Below, in pieces: positions 46,347-59,700 of a stretch of 64,000 nucleotides of DNA (position 1 is its first letter; each line of letters starts with the position of its first letter). Where the stretch lies: contig NC_049995.1 in assembly GCF_000003815.2 (NCBI RefSeq), forward strand, positions 14,551,378 through 14,615,377, given 5' to 3'. A model generated the notes under the pieces. It saw only the letters and a program-made list of their open reading frames with translations. It searched no databases and was not told the DNA's origin. This DNA comes from Branchiostoma floridae. Taxonomy: Eukaryota; Chordata; Leptocardii; Amphioxiformes; Branchiostomatidae. Position numbers and translations under genes: made by a program.

Positions 46347-49300
46347 ATGGCGACCACGGTCACCTTGATGTTGACCGTTCTCGTGGGAGCTCCTCTCGCG
46401 AGATCTCAGTTCGTGACGCAGGACTTCTCTCACACGGGGATCTGCACGGGCCCCCGGCCGCTGTGCCGCTGTACGGAGCCGCTGAAGGACCACTACTTTG
46501 TGGACTGTCACGGGAAGGGCCTCAGCTCCATTCCTGACGACATCCCGGAGAAGACGCTGGTCTTGTGAGTACTTCTGGACGAATTTCTTTCAATCTAAAT
46601 TGCACATTTCTAAAAAGCTGCAGGTTACTACATATTGAGTTTAACTGTAAAGTTTGTTGGAAAATTTTCCTAACAATAATAATATTTCGTGTCTAATTAT
46701 ATTGTTTTTTGATGGTATCAAAATGAGTTATGTCTGTTGGAAAATTTTCCTAACAATAATAATATTTCGTGTCGTGCAGTAAGTAGATGTTATCAAAATG
46801 GTGCTCATGCTACAATGCAGAAGTTACAATGCAGTAAAACGTTCAATAATTATAAGTTACGGTATCCATGGAGGAAACAAGATCCTCTATAAGTTGCCAA
46901 AATGCTCAGTTTTTGCCACAAATTGTCTCAAAAAGACTTTGTCATGGCTACTTCATGTATCAATGCATCCAAAGTATAAGATTCGATTCCAAAATATCAA
47001 CCAGACTAGTGAGTTAACATGGTGACCTCTGTGGCCTCTGGGGTCGTCACTTTTATTGCATTTTGTTCACCTCTACCTACACTTAACTCCAGAAATCCAA
47101 TAAAATTGCCATAACATAAAGAAACAACAAGGAACTCTGAACGTGCTGCCGTACGTTCTACCATACACGTGAGGATACACTTACCTTTATTCTATTTTAA
47201 CGACTTGATTTCCCTTTTGTCCAGGCGTTTAAGCTGGAACAACATCGTAAAGATCCCAGCTGGTGCGTTCCAGCGGCTGAAGTCTCTCAACGTGCTGTGA
47301 GTCGCAGTTATTTCTGTTATTTTACGATACTCATGTTCCCTTCTCACCCCCTTTCCACTCGGACGGCGCTCTCGCCGCGCTCTCTCTGCGACCTAAAACT
47401 TGACTGATCGCTTAACGAATTGTCTAGAAAAGAAACGAATTTTTCTACACTTTGTGTGTTGTGTTGTCTTCTCAGTCACACTTTTACATTTTGTATGACA
47501 TACCGAGTCTGGAAGCGAATACGAAGGTTACACGTATACTATTTAGGTTGCAGTGAGAGCGCAGCGCGATCCCCGTCTTGTGGAAAGGGGGGCCTAACAG
47601 TTAGATCTGAATATTCTATTATAGTAAAGAAATTGTTACAAGTCGTTGACCAGCTATAATAAAAATTTTAGGTGACATTTGTTATCACATTTTACTCTTT
47701 GATTGCTGATGTCTTTTGCAAAGATTTGCGTTTAGCACAACCATCAAGATGTCCTTTGCATTTTGAAATGTTTATATCCTAACACCAAACTTTTTCAAAG
47801 GGACAGAAAGACTATTTTTATTGTAATTATTTGCCTTTGTAGATAATGTCAGTTATTGCCCTTTTGTACGTTTTATCTGACAGTGTCTAGTCATATAGTG
47901 GTGAAAACTAGCTTCATGATGCTATGATTCTAAACAAAAATCTTGTTTACATCTCAATATTCCAAGTCATCTCCAGATGAACACCATCGCGGATATAGAG
48001 GAGGGCGCGTTTGCAGGGCTGACCCATCTGCGGGAACTGTGAGTGTAACGGCATAACATTCGCCAACCCTTTGTTTCCCTCGTGTATTTCTTATATTCAT
48101 AACGTGAATTTAAAAAGAATGGATTATACACGTATGTATATTTGTGTTCAGGGTGGTACATCTCTTCTCACTGGCTCTTCATTTTGTACGATTGTATTAT
48201 ATTGTATCTACATGCTATATATATATCTATAATCTCTAATTGGTTATGATAATGTTCACCCCTGTAAACCTGCCAAGCGCTTTACATGTTCTACACCTAC
48301 ATTCTGTTGTTATCTTATACATGTAAGCCCACAGACACTGGGCATATAAAAAGCAAGACACAAAGTAAGATTATATTTATTGCATTAGCAACTTACTGTT
48401 TTTATTCATCAAGCGTTTTTTTTTCTTCTTTTCAATGAAAACTCCAGGGATCTTCATTCGAACGTGCTGACGAACATTAAGGCAAAGACTTTCCGTCCGC
48501 TCATTTCATTGGTCAGGATGTGAGTTACCGCTACGTTTGAATATTTGAATGTTTATGGTATGAAATTGACCAAACTCTATGTTACCGCTATATAGGATTG
48601 TGATTCAAATGTAGCTTAAGTTCATTGTTTCAGTGTAAGTAGAGCTGGCTCTGCACTCCAGCCAATGGTGTAACCTTATGAGAGCTACAGATAAAGTAGC
48701 TTTGAAATGTTTTTAAAATTATTGCTGGCATTTTTTGGTTCTGCATTGTTGTCACAAGTAACAAATGTGTATGTAGAAATGTGTAAAAATCTATACATCT
48801 GTCCTTTTTTCAGGGATCTGAGCCACAACATCATCAGTAACATTCAAGACGACGCCTTCAGGAATCTAAACAGGATCAGGACTCTGTAAGTGGTGTACTT
48901 TACTAGTGTTCATCCTTTTTTTAAAAGACGTAAGAATTAAACGAATGCTTCGTACGTTTTCGAATTGAGAATACCGTTGCTTTCTTAAAAGCTATTAGAG
49001 TCTGTCTTTGTACGTACGTAACAATTCACCAAATTCTCTCTTGGTAAGAATATTGCTTTCAAGAAGCTGTGATTAATTCGAATAGTACTAATACATTCTA
49101 TCATGGATGCTCATCTGTGTTAGTAGTGTTTGACCAATTGCTGACGACACGTATCTGCAAGATCACGTGTAAATAAGATCAGTTGTCTGTAACTCTGGCG
49201 AGTTTGCATTCTAAAGTGATTGGTGATCGGTCATCAGTATTGATCCTGAAGAAGGCGACAGTGGTGGTTGAAAATTCGATCCGTGTGTACTTCTGTGTTG

Positions 49301-49525
49301 AAAAAAAGGATTAGTATTGTACTATAATTATACATTTATTTCAATTGTTTCGCAGTGTGTTGAATGGGAACCACTTCTTCTGCGACTGCGAGCTGCTGTG
49401 GCTGCGGAAATGGCTGTTGTGGAAGCGCCACACAGTAGAGATTACCGGAGCTACATGCAGCATGCCCGAGACCTTCAAGGGACAAGGCATCTCAGACACG
49501 GAAGGACGACTGTTCATCTGTCCAG
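46347..49525 (+). CDS. Receptor exons 1-6: signal peptide and LRR domain
   Basis: Residues 1-225. A hydrophobic signal peptide ([20 protein letters not shown]) is followed by a Cys-rich N-cap ([11 protein letters not shown]), then four LRR exons of exactly 72 bp, all phase 2, each one 24-residue repeat (for example [32 protein letters not shown]), then a C-cap exon ([15 protein letters not shown] with four Cys). The start ATG lies in AAGATGGCGACC, similar to the WDR48 initiator. One-repeat-per-exon phase-2 structure is typical of animal LRR genes. Confidence 0.93.
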
Positions 49526-49746
49526 GTATGGTACTTTGGACTTCTCAAGCCGATATTAATGGTAACTTGCATTATATAGTAAACGAATCAGGTGCTCAGA
49601 GACAGCACCTGAGACTTCATCACTTACCGATAGTGCTTTGCCACTTTTCCTGTTCTATTGCAATATTCACGGTTTCAAGACAAATGTAACAACAATGAAA
49701 TGAGAACACGGAAAGACAAAGACATAGAGAGAAAGTCATCTACATC

Positions 49747-49809
<63 letters not shown>

Positions 49810-49969
49810 GCACGCACGCACGCACACACACACGCACGCACGCACGCACGCACATACACACACACACATACACACACACAAACACGCACGCACACACACA
49901 CACACACGCATGCACGCACACACACACACACACGCACACGCACGCACACACACACGCAAGCACGCACGC

Positions 49970-50000
<31 letters not shown>

Positions 50001-53000
50001 GAGAGAGAGAGGGAGAGATTGAGAGAGCGAGGACAAATGCACAGCCTAAACAGTCGGATAGGCTAATTAACACTATTCTGTCTTTGTATGAAGCATAAAG
50101 AACACCAGGTTGCGGAAAAAGGACATAGAATGCCAAAACATAATAAAACGTCTAATTTCAAGATAGCAAAACATGTTCTCTTGAAAAGGACACGCAAAGT
50201 AGATTATATTGGCGCCGTCTAAACTTGTATCACAACGTGTATCCCAGCTGTTAATGTCCTAGATAACTAGTATGAACTCGATAAAGAGCGAATCAATCAC
50301 ACAGAGATAAGACCAAAAAAGCCGCTTCCTTCTCAACCGACAGCCCGGCTTTGATACAATTAAACCCGTAACAGCTGATATCAACATTGGGGTTAATCCA
50401 CCGGGCCTGCAGCCCAGACAATAAACGACTTGAAAAAAATCCGCTCAGATCTTGTGTTATTTTACAAGCTGTTGCCGTTATTCAACGTCATTATGCGATG
50501 AGACTTAAAACAAAGATGATATGTTGAAAAACAGAGGCCGGCTGTATGCGCTTACTACCAAACCTTTATTGTTTCAATGGTTACTCATTCCGAAAATGAA
50601 AGCAAAATCAATATTTACATACGAAGGCACACCTTTCTTTTCACAAGTCTGCCTACGTCATATCCGGAGGAACTACGGTTCAACATCTGGAAGCAAATCT
50701 TGACACTGCCACATGATCCGAGTCTAATGCAAAACTGCGTATAAAAAGTACTAGTGTCTACAGGAAGATTTAATAAAGATAGTAAAACAAGAAAGCTTCT
50801 GAAAAAAGCTGGCCGGTGCGTATTTTGGAAAAAGCCTGGATGTTAAAAAAAATCACACGAAATAAGAGTTTTTAAACATCGAATTACTGAATTGGTCTTT
50901 CTTCTATTAAAAAAACACTACGTGAGATTTGTCTAACAAAGAAAAAAAAAATTAGCAAGTGGGGTTCGAACCTACGATCTACGGAAGATAGGTACCGTGC
51001 TGTAGACCGCTCGGCCACGCTGGCTCGATTACGCAACAGCACGTATAGAAGGGCTATTTGCTTAAAGTGACCGATCCATGCATCCATCCATCCATCCATG
51101 CATCCATACAACCGCTTCTCCCGTCTCATAGCTGGTGCTACGCACCGGCAAAAAACATGGGGAGGCTTTTGTAAATCGAAAGAACATGGCCGCACTGCCA
51201 GGATGAAAAAGTATGACGCTCCAATACTTTTTAAGAGCGAGTATATGGACATCTCGGTCCATTGGTTGGAGCAGAGAAGCTCTAGCACGTGCACAGTACC
51301 TGTTCGTTGTGACGCTTCGCTCACTTGGTGGCTTATGCTGTGGTTATATTAGAACTAATAAAGCTTTATTACATCGTATAAACATGCATCAAAGGAAAGC
51401 ATTATCACCATTTAATGTCGCTATATTCAGCTACTGTTGGGTACTTCATTTCTACCAAATGATATAACTGATTTCGTTTTTATAACTACTAGAACGAGTA
51501 TGCGGACACCTCAGCTCCTCGGTTGGTGCAGAGAAGCTTCGCCATGTGCACTACCGCGACATTGTCACCGTGTACTACCGGTGTGTGCAGGGATATGCGC
51601 TACTGTCTGGAGTCCTTTACTCTTATTTATTCCTTTTTTTACTCATTAATTTCGTTTTTAAAACTACTAGAACGAGTATGCGGACACCTCAGCTCCTCGG
51701 TTGGTGCAGAGAAGCTTCGCCATGTGCACTACCGGGACATTGTAACCGTGTACTACAGGTGTGTGCAGGGATATGCGCTACTGTCTGGAGTCCTTTACTC
51801 TTATTTATTCCTTTTTTTACTCATTAATTTCGTTTTTAAAACTACTAGAACGAGTATGCGGACACCTCAGCTCCTCGGTTGGTGCAGAGAAGCTTCGCCA
51901 TGTGCACTACCGGGACATTGTAACCGTGTACTACAGGTGTGTGCAGGGATATGAACTACTGTCTGGAGATCTAGAGCGGAGCTGTGACTTCAACAATCCA
52001 TACTGGACCGGGCAGAGTCCTGTCTGTAGCGGTGAGTGAATCACATCCATCTCTTTAACCCTATCCAGACCTGAGGGGTGGGGGGCTAAAAGTGCCTGCG
52101 CCAACTTTGACGTCGTATACCTGCCGAACGACGTGTGCTAGGACTACGAAACTTGGTGTCAGTGTCGTCGTCATTGTCAACAAAAGACTTGGCAGACTTA
52201 GACACCAATATGATAACCTTTATAGTCATCTTTTTCTTTAATACCTTCAAGTACCTTTAAGTATAGCGGAAATTTCATATCAAAAGAGCCCCCCTCCCCC
52301 CCCCCCCCCGGTCCCAGGTATCCCCAAAAAGCCCGGTCTGGATAGGGTTAAGCTCTGACTGATGAGTACTAAAAACTGGTAGAGAGCCGCTAATTAAACG
52401 TTACGTCAGCACCTACCCAAATGGCATATTTCATAACAATGCATAAGCAGCTTCTTGAGTTGTGATGTTACCCCCCAAAAGCTTTACACTTCTGCGGACA
52501 TGCATATGAAAGTAAAGCGGCAACGCATTGCGCTCCTACTTATAGAAGGCCCTAGATCTGAAGAGACAATTGTAGGCTGGCATTGAAGGATTACATATTT
52601 CATACAGCCATTCAAAATGCCATCAAAGATATGCGTTGACTTATTTATATCGGCACAGTTTCACATAAAGCCGTCTAAAACTCGGGGTTCTTCGTGGCAA
52701 TGTTGGTAAAGGTTGCAGTATCATAGATATTACTTCATTGAAAATTAAAAAAAAAAAAATCGCGGGTCTCAGTGGCAAATGTGCAGATGTTGACACACTG
52801 GCAACACCAAATCCGTAGGTGTTTTTTTGCACCTTTAGACAGATTAGCTGTGAGGCTCGGTGGGCGTCACTCCACCGTCATGGGGGCAGGGGCATGGCGA
52901 GTTTAGAACTCAGGACCTTCTGATTCTGACTCCAACGCTCTAGCCGTTGCACCACACAGACACCCCATTGAAAATTAATCAATGGAATAAATGGCAGACA

Positions 53001-56000
53001 TAACTGGAAACCTAAATACGCCGTTGCAGCTAAGAACTGCGGGGACCCCGGCCGGGGAATCTACGCAGAGCGTCACGGAGAGAGCTACACGTATCTGTCC
53101 GAGGTGCGCTATGAATGCTGGGAAGGGTACTACCTGGTGGCGGGAGATCTGCGCAGGCGCTGTACCATGGATCTGGACAGCAACCTGAAGTGGGAGGGAT
53201 CTCCTCCGATCTGCCTTCGTGAGTACAATAATTGTGTGAATGGGTTTATCAGTAGGAAAATTAGATTCTTTAACCCTATTCAGACCGGGCTTTTTTGGTC
53301 ATCCCTGGACCGGGGGGGGGGGGGGGGGGCTTTTGAGGCCCTCCACTTCTAAGTCCATTAACTCTTGAACGACGTGCCGTAGGGCCACCAAATTTTCAGG
53401 ACATGATATCGACATAATATCTGACGAGTATTTGACGTTTGACGTTATGTTGACGTAAAATGACGTAATTATGACGTCATCAATCTGATTATATTGGCCA
53501 GACCCATGAAAAAAGGGTATTCTCAGAATACTTAAAGTTATACTACAAAAATGTAACAACAAGTGCAGATAACAGAATAATAATGTTTATTACGACTTGT
53601 ATTGTCAATAGCAACATCGATTACGTCATAATGACGTCATAAGATGACGTCATGCACATCTAAGATACGAGTTAGGCTCCGCCATATTATATCCACTACC
53701 TTGAATTTTTAGAAGTTCTTTTTTTGCAACAAATTATCACAAAGGGCAATGGAAATAGACTAAATTCATTCATTTAGATAGTTTTTGATGAAACAAGAAA
53801 TCTTTTTAAAAAAGCTGTGCCTTGCCGCGTATTTTATGTTATTTTGGTAAGATAGACTAGATTCTACGCTTAAAAATCCCGAGTTCCACATGTCGCCCCC
53901 CTCCCCCCCTCATTATCATAATTTATGTCAGATGAATTTTTGGCACATTAAACAGGTTTTGTAAAACGTTTTGACCCACAATGAATATGCATTATTTTTT
54001 ATTACAAACTAAGTTCCTTCTGATGCAATCTGTGATATATATTTATATAAACATGGTGAGTTAAAGCGTAGATTTATTACGCTGGACCACATACAGTAAC
54101 ATGCGTCTAGAAGAGCGTTTTAATACTCGCCTGGAATGTACTATTGTCTAACTAAGCCATAAAACTCGGCAAGGAAAGAAGGGCCTTTGGAAGGGGCTTT
54201 GGAAGGGCTGGGTTAAAAGGTCCGTCCGTCCGTCCATGGAAGAAAGCTGGCGTAAAGCCTTGCCTGGCGGCAAGGCAAAAATACCAGGTAGTTACAAATT
54301 TTAAGGGATAATTAGCTTGTTATTCTTGATCTGGCCATACGGTCCGCCATCTTGGATTTTGGGCTGATGACGTCATCAAATTAGCATAATTTATGCATAC
54401 ATAATTATGAAAGATATGCTAAATAATATAAGATTTTATTTATGTAACAAAATAGCAGTAATATAGCAAATAAATGTGAAAAATACATTGTTAGAACCAA
54501 AAATTGTGATTTTTGGCAAAACTGCCTGTCAGCAAACGGTTGCCATGGCAACACGAAAAAATGGAAAATTTGTAAAACTTCGTAAAATTGTTGCCAACAA
54601 TATTTTAGGAAAACTCACCAAATTTGGTGGCTTTAGCGTAAGGCGTTCTGGCGTTATAGGACATCGAAGTTGCCGCGGGCCTCAAAAGCCCCCCCCCCCG
54701 GTCTGAATAGGGTTAATGACCATTTTTATTGTAAATGCAATGGACAAAGTCATAGACAAAGTGGCGCTGCACTCAAGTACAATTACTTATATCACAGATC
54801 CACAACAAAGCTACATATGGTTAGACAAGGATAAACTTAGGCAAATTCTATGAATAAAGTTAACGTAAGATATAACAGATACTCAATTGCCGAGAGCAAA
54901 TCGAATTTAGCTTGGTAAAAATGGTTTACACAATGATATAAATTCAAATTTAATGACCATTCAATTGGCATTAACATAAACCCGACGGGAGGTATACAGA
55001 CTCAGTCAGGTGTGAGATCACATTCTTTTCATAACGCCACCACGCGGCAAAGAGTAATAAAGACCACCAGAGGCATGTGGGTAGTAAATAAGCAGTTGAA
55101 GAAAGACCGTTTGTAATTCAAGAACCTTATCTTAGGTTTGGAATAGAAGTAAAACTAATAGTACAGTGAATTTACACTTTATAGTGATATTACTAATGAT
55201 TAGATAAAACACAAACGTCAAACACGTTCAATATGGAAATAATACGAACTCCATCCTTCAAAAGTAATGTTCATGAAATCTGAATCTTTTTGTTTCAGTG
55301 GAGACAAAAACACAGGCCACGCCCACAGAAGAAGCTATCGAAGGATCAGGTGACATCCCCAGCCATGAACATGACCACGACGAAGAGGAAGAGTCCATTA
55401 TGAAGAAGGTGGAGGAAATTCTCAGTCACCTCAATGAATCCTTGTCCTCAAGCAAACCCCCTACAGAAGAGCCGACTGGTCCAATCACGGAGCCGCCCAT
55501 GCCTTTACTGTCGCCGGAAGAGGAAGAAACACTTCGGATCCTCAATCACGGAACCCCTGCGATCGAAGAACACACTGAGCACGACATCATAGAAGAGGAA
55601 AAAGAAGAAGCAGATTCTCTACTTTCTGGTGGCGCTCTGTCCGTTGTGGAAAGAGCGATCGACGTTTACGATGAACACATCAAAGAACACGAGAAAGAAG
55701 AAGACGAAGAGATTCTCAAGGCCCGAGAAGAGATCTACAACAGTGAAGAACAAGAAAAAGTAACGGAAGAAGAGGGTCACGATCATACCAAGGAGGCTGG
55801 AACTCCTGGAAGTAACATCATCACAGAGACTGGTTTGGAACTACCTGACGAAATCTTAAAGGTGTTTGAAGAACACCAGCACGACGAAAGTGAAGAGGAA
55901 GTTGCAGAAAACGGAGTGTTTGAAGAAAGAAACAGGATTTCTGATGAAGACGTGATGAGGATGCTGCAGGAACTCGCCGCCGTTGATGCCGCGTCTGGTA

Positions 56001-56662
56001 AGGAGCGTTTGATACCTTACTTATATCTACAGGTAGGTGTGACATATCAGCTGAACAGAAGATATCAGTTTATCATGGTAAGCTATGACAAATTATGCAT
56101 TTCTTACAAATAACAGAATTATGCAGGATGTACGAAGTTGTTGACTTAAGCTTCTAATGTGCAACATGATGAGAGGTCATATAAATGATTAGAATATAAA
56201 CTTGTTATATGGGAACTACAATTAAGATCTTGTGGCGGAAGAAGTACCACCTATGTTCTATGGTGTAATGATATAAATAAAATATATAAGGTATAGGGCC
56301 TTTGACCCAGCTTGACGCAGAGAACGTCAGCAAAGCCAAGCCAACGACATACACTTTTTTCTATACACTATTGATATTTCAGATAACATCCTGGCCCTTC
56401 TCGGTGCTCTTGAGGAGCTCGCAGAGAAAGAGGTTGACCTTGACGCTGAGCAGCTTGACCTTGCTGCCACCATCTTGGAAAGGATCGTAAAGCTTGGTGG
56501 GATCGACGCGGTGATTGCTGGGAGACTGGTGAAGGTCATTAGTTACCTGACGGGGCTGACCTTGGAGAATATGGTGGAAGCGGAGACAGAGTACCAAGCT
56601 TGTACAAGGTCAGTTTATGTGTGTTTGTGTGTGCGCACCTGTGTGTATTTTTATGTGTGCGT

Positions 56663-56700
<38 letters not shown>

Positions 56701-59700
56701 AAGTATATGTCTGTGTATGTGTGTGCGCGCGTGTTCGTGTGTGTGTCTTTGTATGAGTACGTGTGTGTGTGTGTGTATGTCTGCGCGCTCACATGTGTGT
56801 ATAAATGTGTGGGCGAATTTGCGTGACTGTGAACATGTGTGTGCTTGTATGTGCCTGAGTGTGTAAATGCGTGTGTGTGTTTCTGTGTCATGTACAACAT
56901 ACCTAAAAACGCTATTGAAGATTGCCTAATATTATATTTGGTATGCAGCAATGTCCTGACCTGACGACAACAAGTAAACTTTAGGTTTCTTGGTAGTTTT
57001 TCAAGGTACTGCAGTATATCTAGTGGTGCGTACCTAAACTCATCTTCAGGTTCAGGTCCGGATTCAAGTCCAGCAGTTCAGGTTCAGGTCCGGACTTTAA
57101 GTCCGGACCTGAACCATCATTGCGTATTATGTGCGCTAGAAAGTTTTCTTTTTTGAGGGGGAGGGGGGATGGTGCATATAAAATTGCATGTTAGCATGAA
57201 CTGAAATGCAATGTGAAAAATACAGCCAATGTAGACACGAAATGTTTTTTGTCTTTTTCAGTGCAAATTTCACTGTCTATGGAAGGTTTTAGATGGTTTA
57301 GAGCAAGAAAAGGGAATATAAGTGACAGATAGCTTTTTGCAAGTCCGGACTTGAGTCCGGACATTTAGGTTTTTTTTGGACTTGGACCTAAACATTTCAA
57401 GGTCCAATTCCAAGTCCGGGCTTTAAGTTCGCACCACTAAGTATATCATATCAATATTATCCATTGTCTTCACAGGATTGTTAAGAGCGTTGACGTCATG
57501 AACATGCAAGTCGAGTCCAGCGCTCCTGACGAGATGTTCGAGTCAAATTACCTCGCCACCGGACTGGTCAACCTGGGTAACTCTTTTGAGGGAATGTCAT
57601 TCGCAGACTACGGGGACGGACAGGTATGGTAGAGAGTTTAACTTTGACTCGCGTTTAAGAGGAAACATATCCAAACAAATTCAAGTAACAAAATTCTGGA
57701 TAAAAGTTGTTCGTGCATTTGTAACAGATGCGTTGGGGTGGCGTCCGTCCCCAGTTTTGTAGCCCTTTTGTAGCATGGTCTTCGATAAGATTTAACCGGG
57801 GATCGAACTGATGACATACTGATTTCAGGGTGACCACTTGGCCATTACACCGGTTCTTACTTTGCCTTCTTATAAGTCTCCATCTTCCCATCTCCATGTA
57901 GGTCCAGTTGTATCAGGAGGACGGTAGTTCCCCGGACAGACACAGCTCCTACATCCGGCTGCCGCCCAGCCTGCTGACCGGGAGGGAACTCCACAACATC
58001 AGCCGGGTGCACTTCGCTGTCTACAGGGAGAGCAATATATTCAAGGTAACTGTTAGTAACACTATCGCTATGATATTAAGATATGCGTCAACACATTCAA
58101 GATAACAACACTAGCTTTTAAGACGCAGAAACAGTCTGCTGACCGGGAGAGATCTCCATAACATCAGCCGGGTACACTTCGCTGTCTACAGGGAGAGCAA
58201 CATATTCAAGGTATATTACTTTTTTTGTTCTTCTGTCGATTCGACAGATGAGCAGGCAGACAGGCATTTACCTGTTTGCCTGACCTACACATGACTTTTC
58301 ATGGTGAAGGAGGGGTGTGCACTTCCTTCTCCACCCTCTCGTCTACTGGAGCACTAAGTCTCACAGGGACAGAACTGTATGACACGTATTACTATGATGA
58401 TGATGATGTATTACCGACACTGTCTTTCTGATTTTAAGATATGATATTTCACAAGGCTAGATTTAGATCTAGAGACACAGTAGCTAAGGTCCATACTGAT
58501 TGATTATTGATATCACTACGTTTATTAGCCGAAGCAATATGGAAAATATGCCAGCTGTTGGCTTGAGCAGATGGACAGTACGTACTAGGCTTACAATTTT
58601 AGTACGAGAAATTTTAGTCATGGAATACAATGACCAATGTCCGGAATACATAAACCCTTTTCCGCCTTTTGAGCTCAAAGAACAAAGTTATCACAGCCAT
58701 TTAACGACACTACTTGAATACACACACTCAACATCAAAATGTGCTTAAATATATTCAATAGTGACCAAAGCTAATTATTTCGTCATAGCATTAAGTATAG
58801 AGATAACTATGTGAGCTTAGGCAGTGGGTTATGGCTTACGTAATCAATGTTGACAAACAAATAAGTGGCACTTCTTGGTACGTCGATGTAGGTTAGACAT
58901 CCAGGTAATAAGATACGCCAAAAATAGTTACTCAAGCAACTGGATATGGTTTTGGAAACGGTCAGACGTTTCGGATAGAATCCACTATCATTCGTCAGTG
59001 ACACTGAAGTGACTTGGAAGAAACAGGTCTTTTATACTCTAACTATGAATGAAGACAATTTCAGTCGTCCAATAGGAAACGTTATAAGACAATTCAAACT
59101 GAAGGCAATTTGGATTCCAAAGGGAACAAAGGTAAGGCAACGTCAAACTGAAGACAATTTGGCTTTCAAATGACACTTCTTGGTATTTCAGGCTATGCAG
59201 AAGGCGTCACCACACATACATCACTCACCAATCATAGAGGCGTACATCACTGACTCCAAGGACATCGACCAGGTCCTACGTGGTGACGTCATTTCCGCTT
59301 CCGTCGGCAACCTTCATCTCAGCGAGCTTCCGGATCCGGCTAAGATCGTGTTCTATCACGAGGAGGATAATGTAAGTGATCATCATCACTTACAATTCCT
59401 CTACGTGTGGCTATGGTAACACCTTGCTTCATCTTAAGTTCATGAACAAATCTTTAGGTGTGTCTTTGTGTTTGTGTGCTATGTGACATATAATTTTGTT
59501 CTGCCTGTAAAATCACAATCACAATTTGCGTGCTTGTTTGTCTTGGTGGTGTGGTCCGCAGTGATTCTAGTGGAAGCTTAATGTGGCTAAGGTAAAAAAA
59601 GAACACACAGCTACTTCAGGTAAATAGTTTTCTCTGCAATACTTAAAGGTGTCTACGGTGTTTTGTAATATCTAATTTTTACATTTTTTGTTGCAGCTCA

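Noticed and set aside
49658-50136. Open frames encoding His/Thr or Cys/Val runs
   Set aside because: Translation of a CA/TG microsatellite.
50953-51025. Functional tRNA gene on the minus strand
   Set aside because: A and B boxes fit, but the acceptor stem does not close and no normal anticodon arm could be drawn.
56475-56951. Cys/Val-rich frames after receptor exon 10
   Set aside because: TG microsatellite; only the part up to 56608 is coding.
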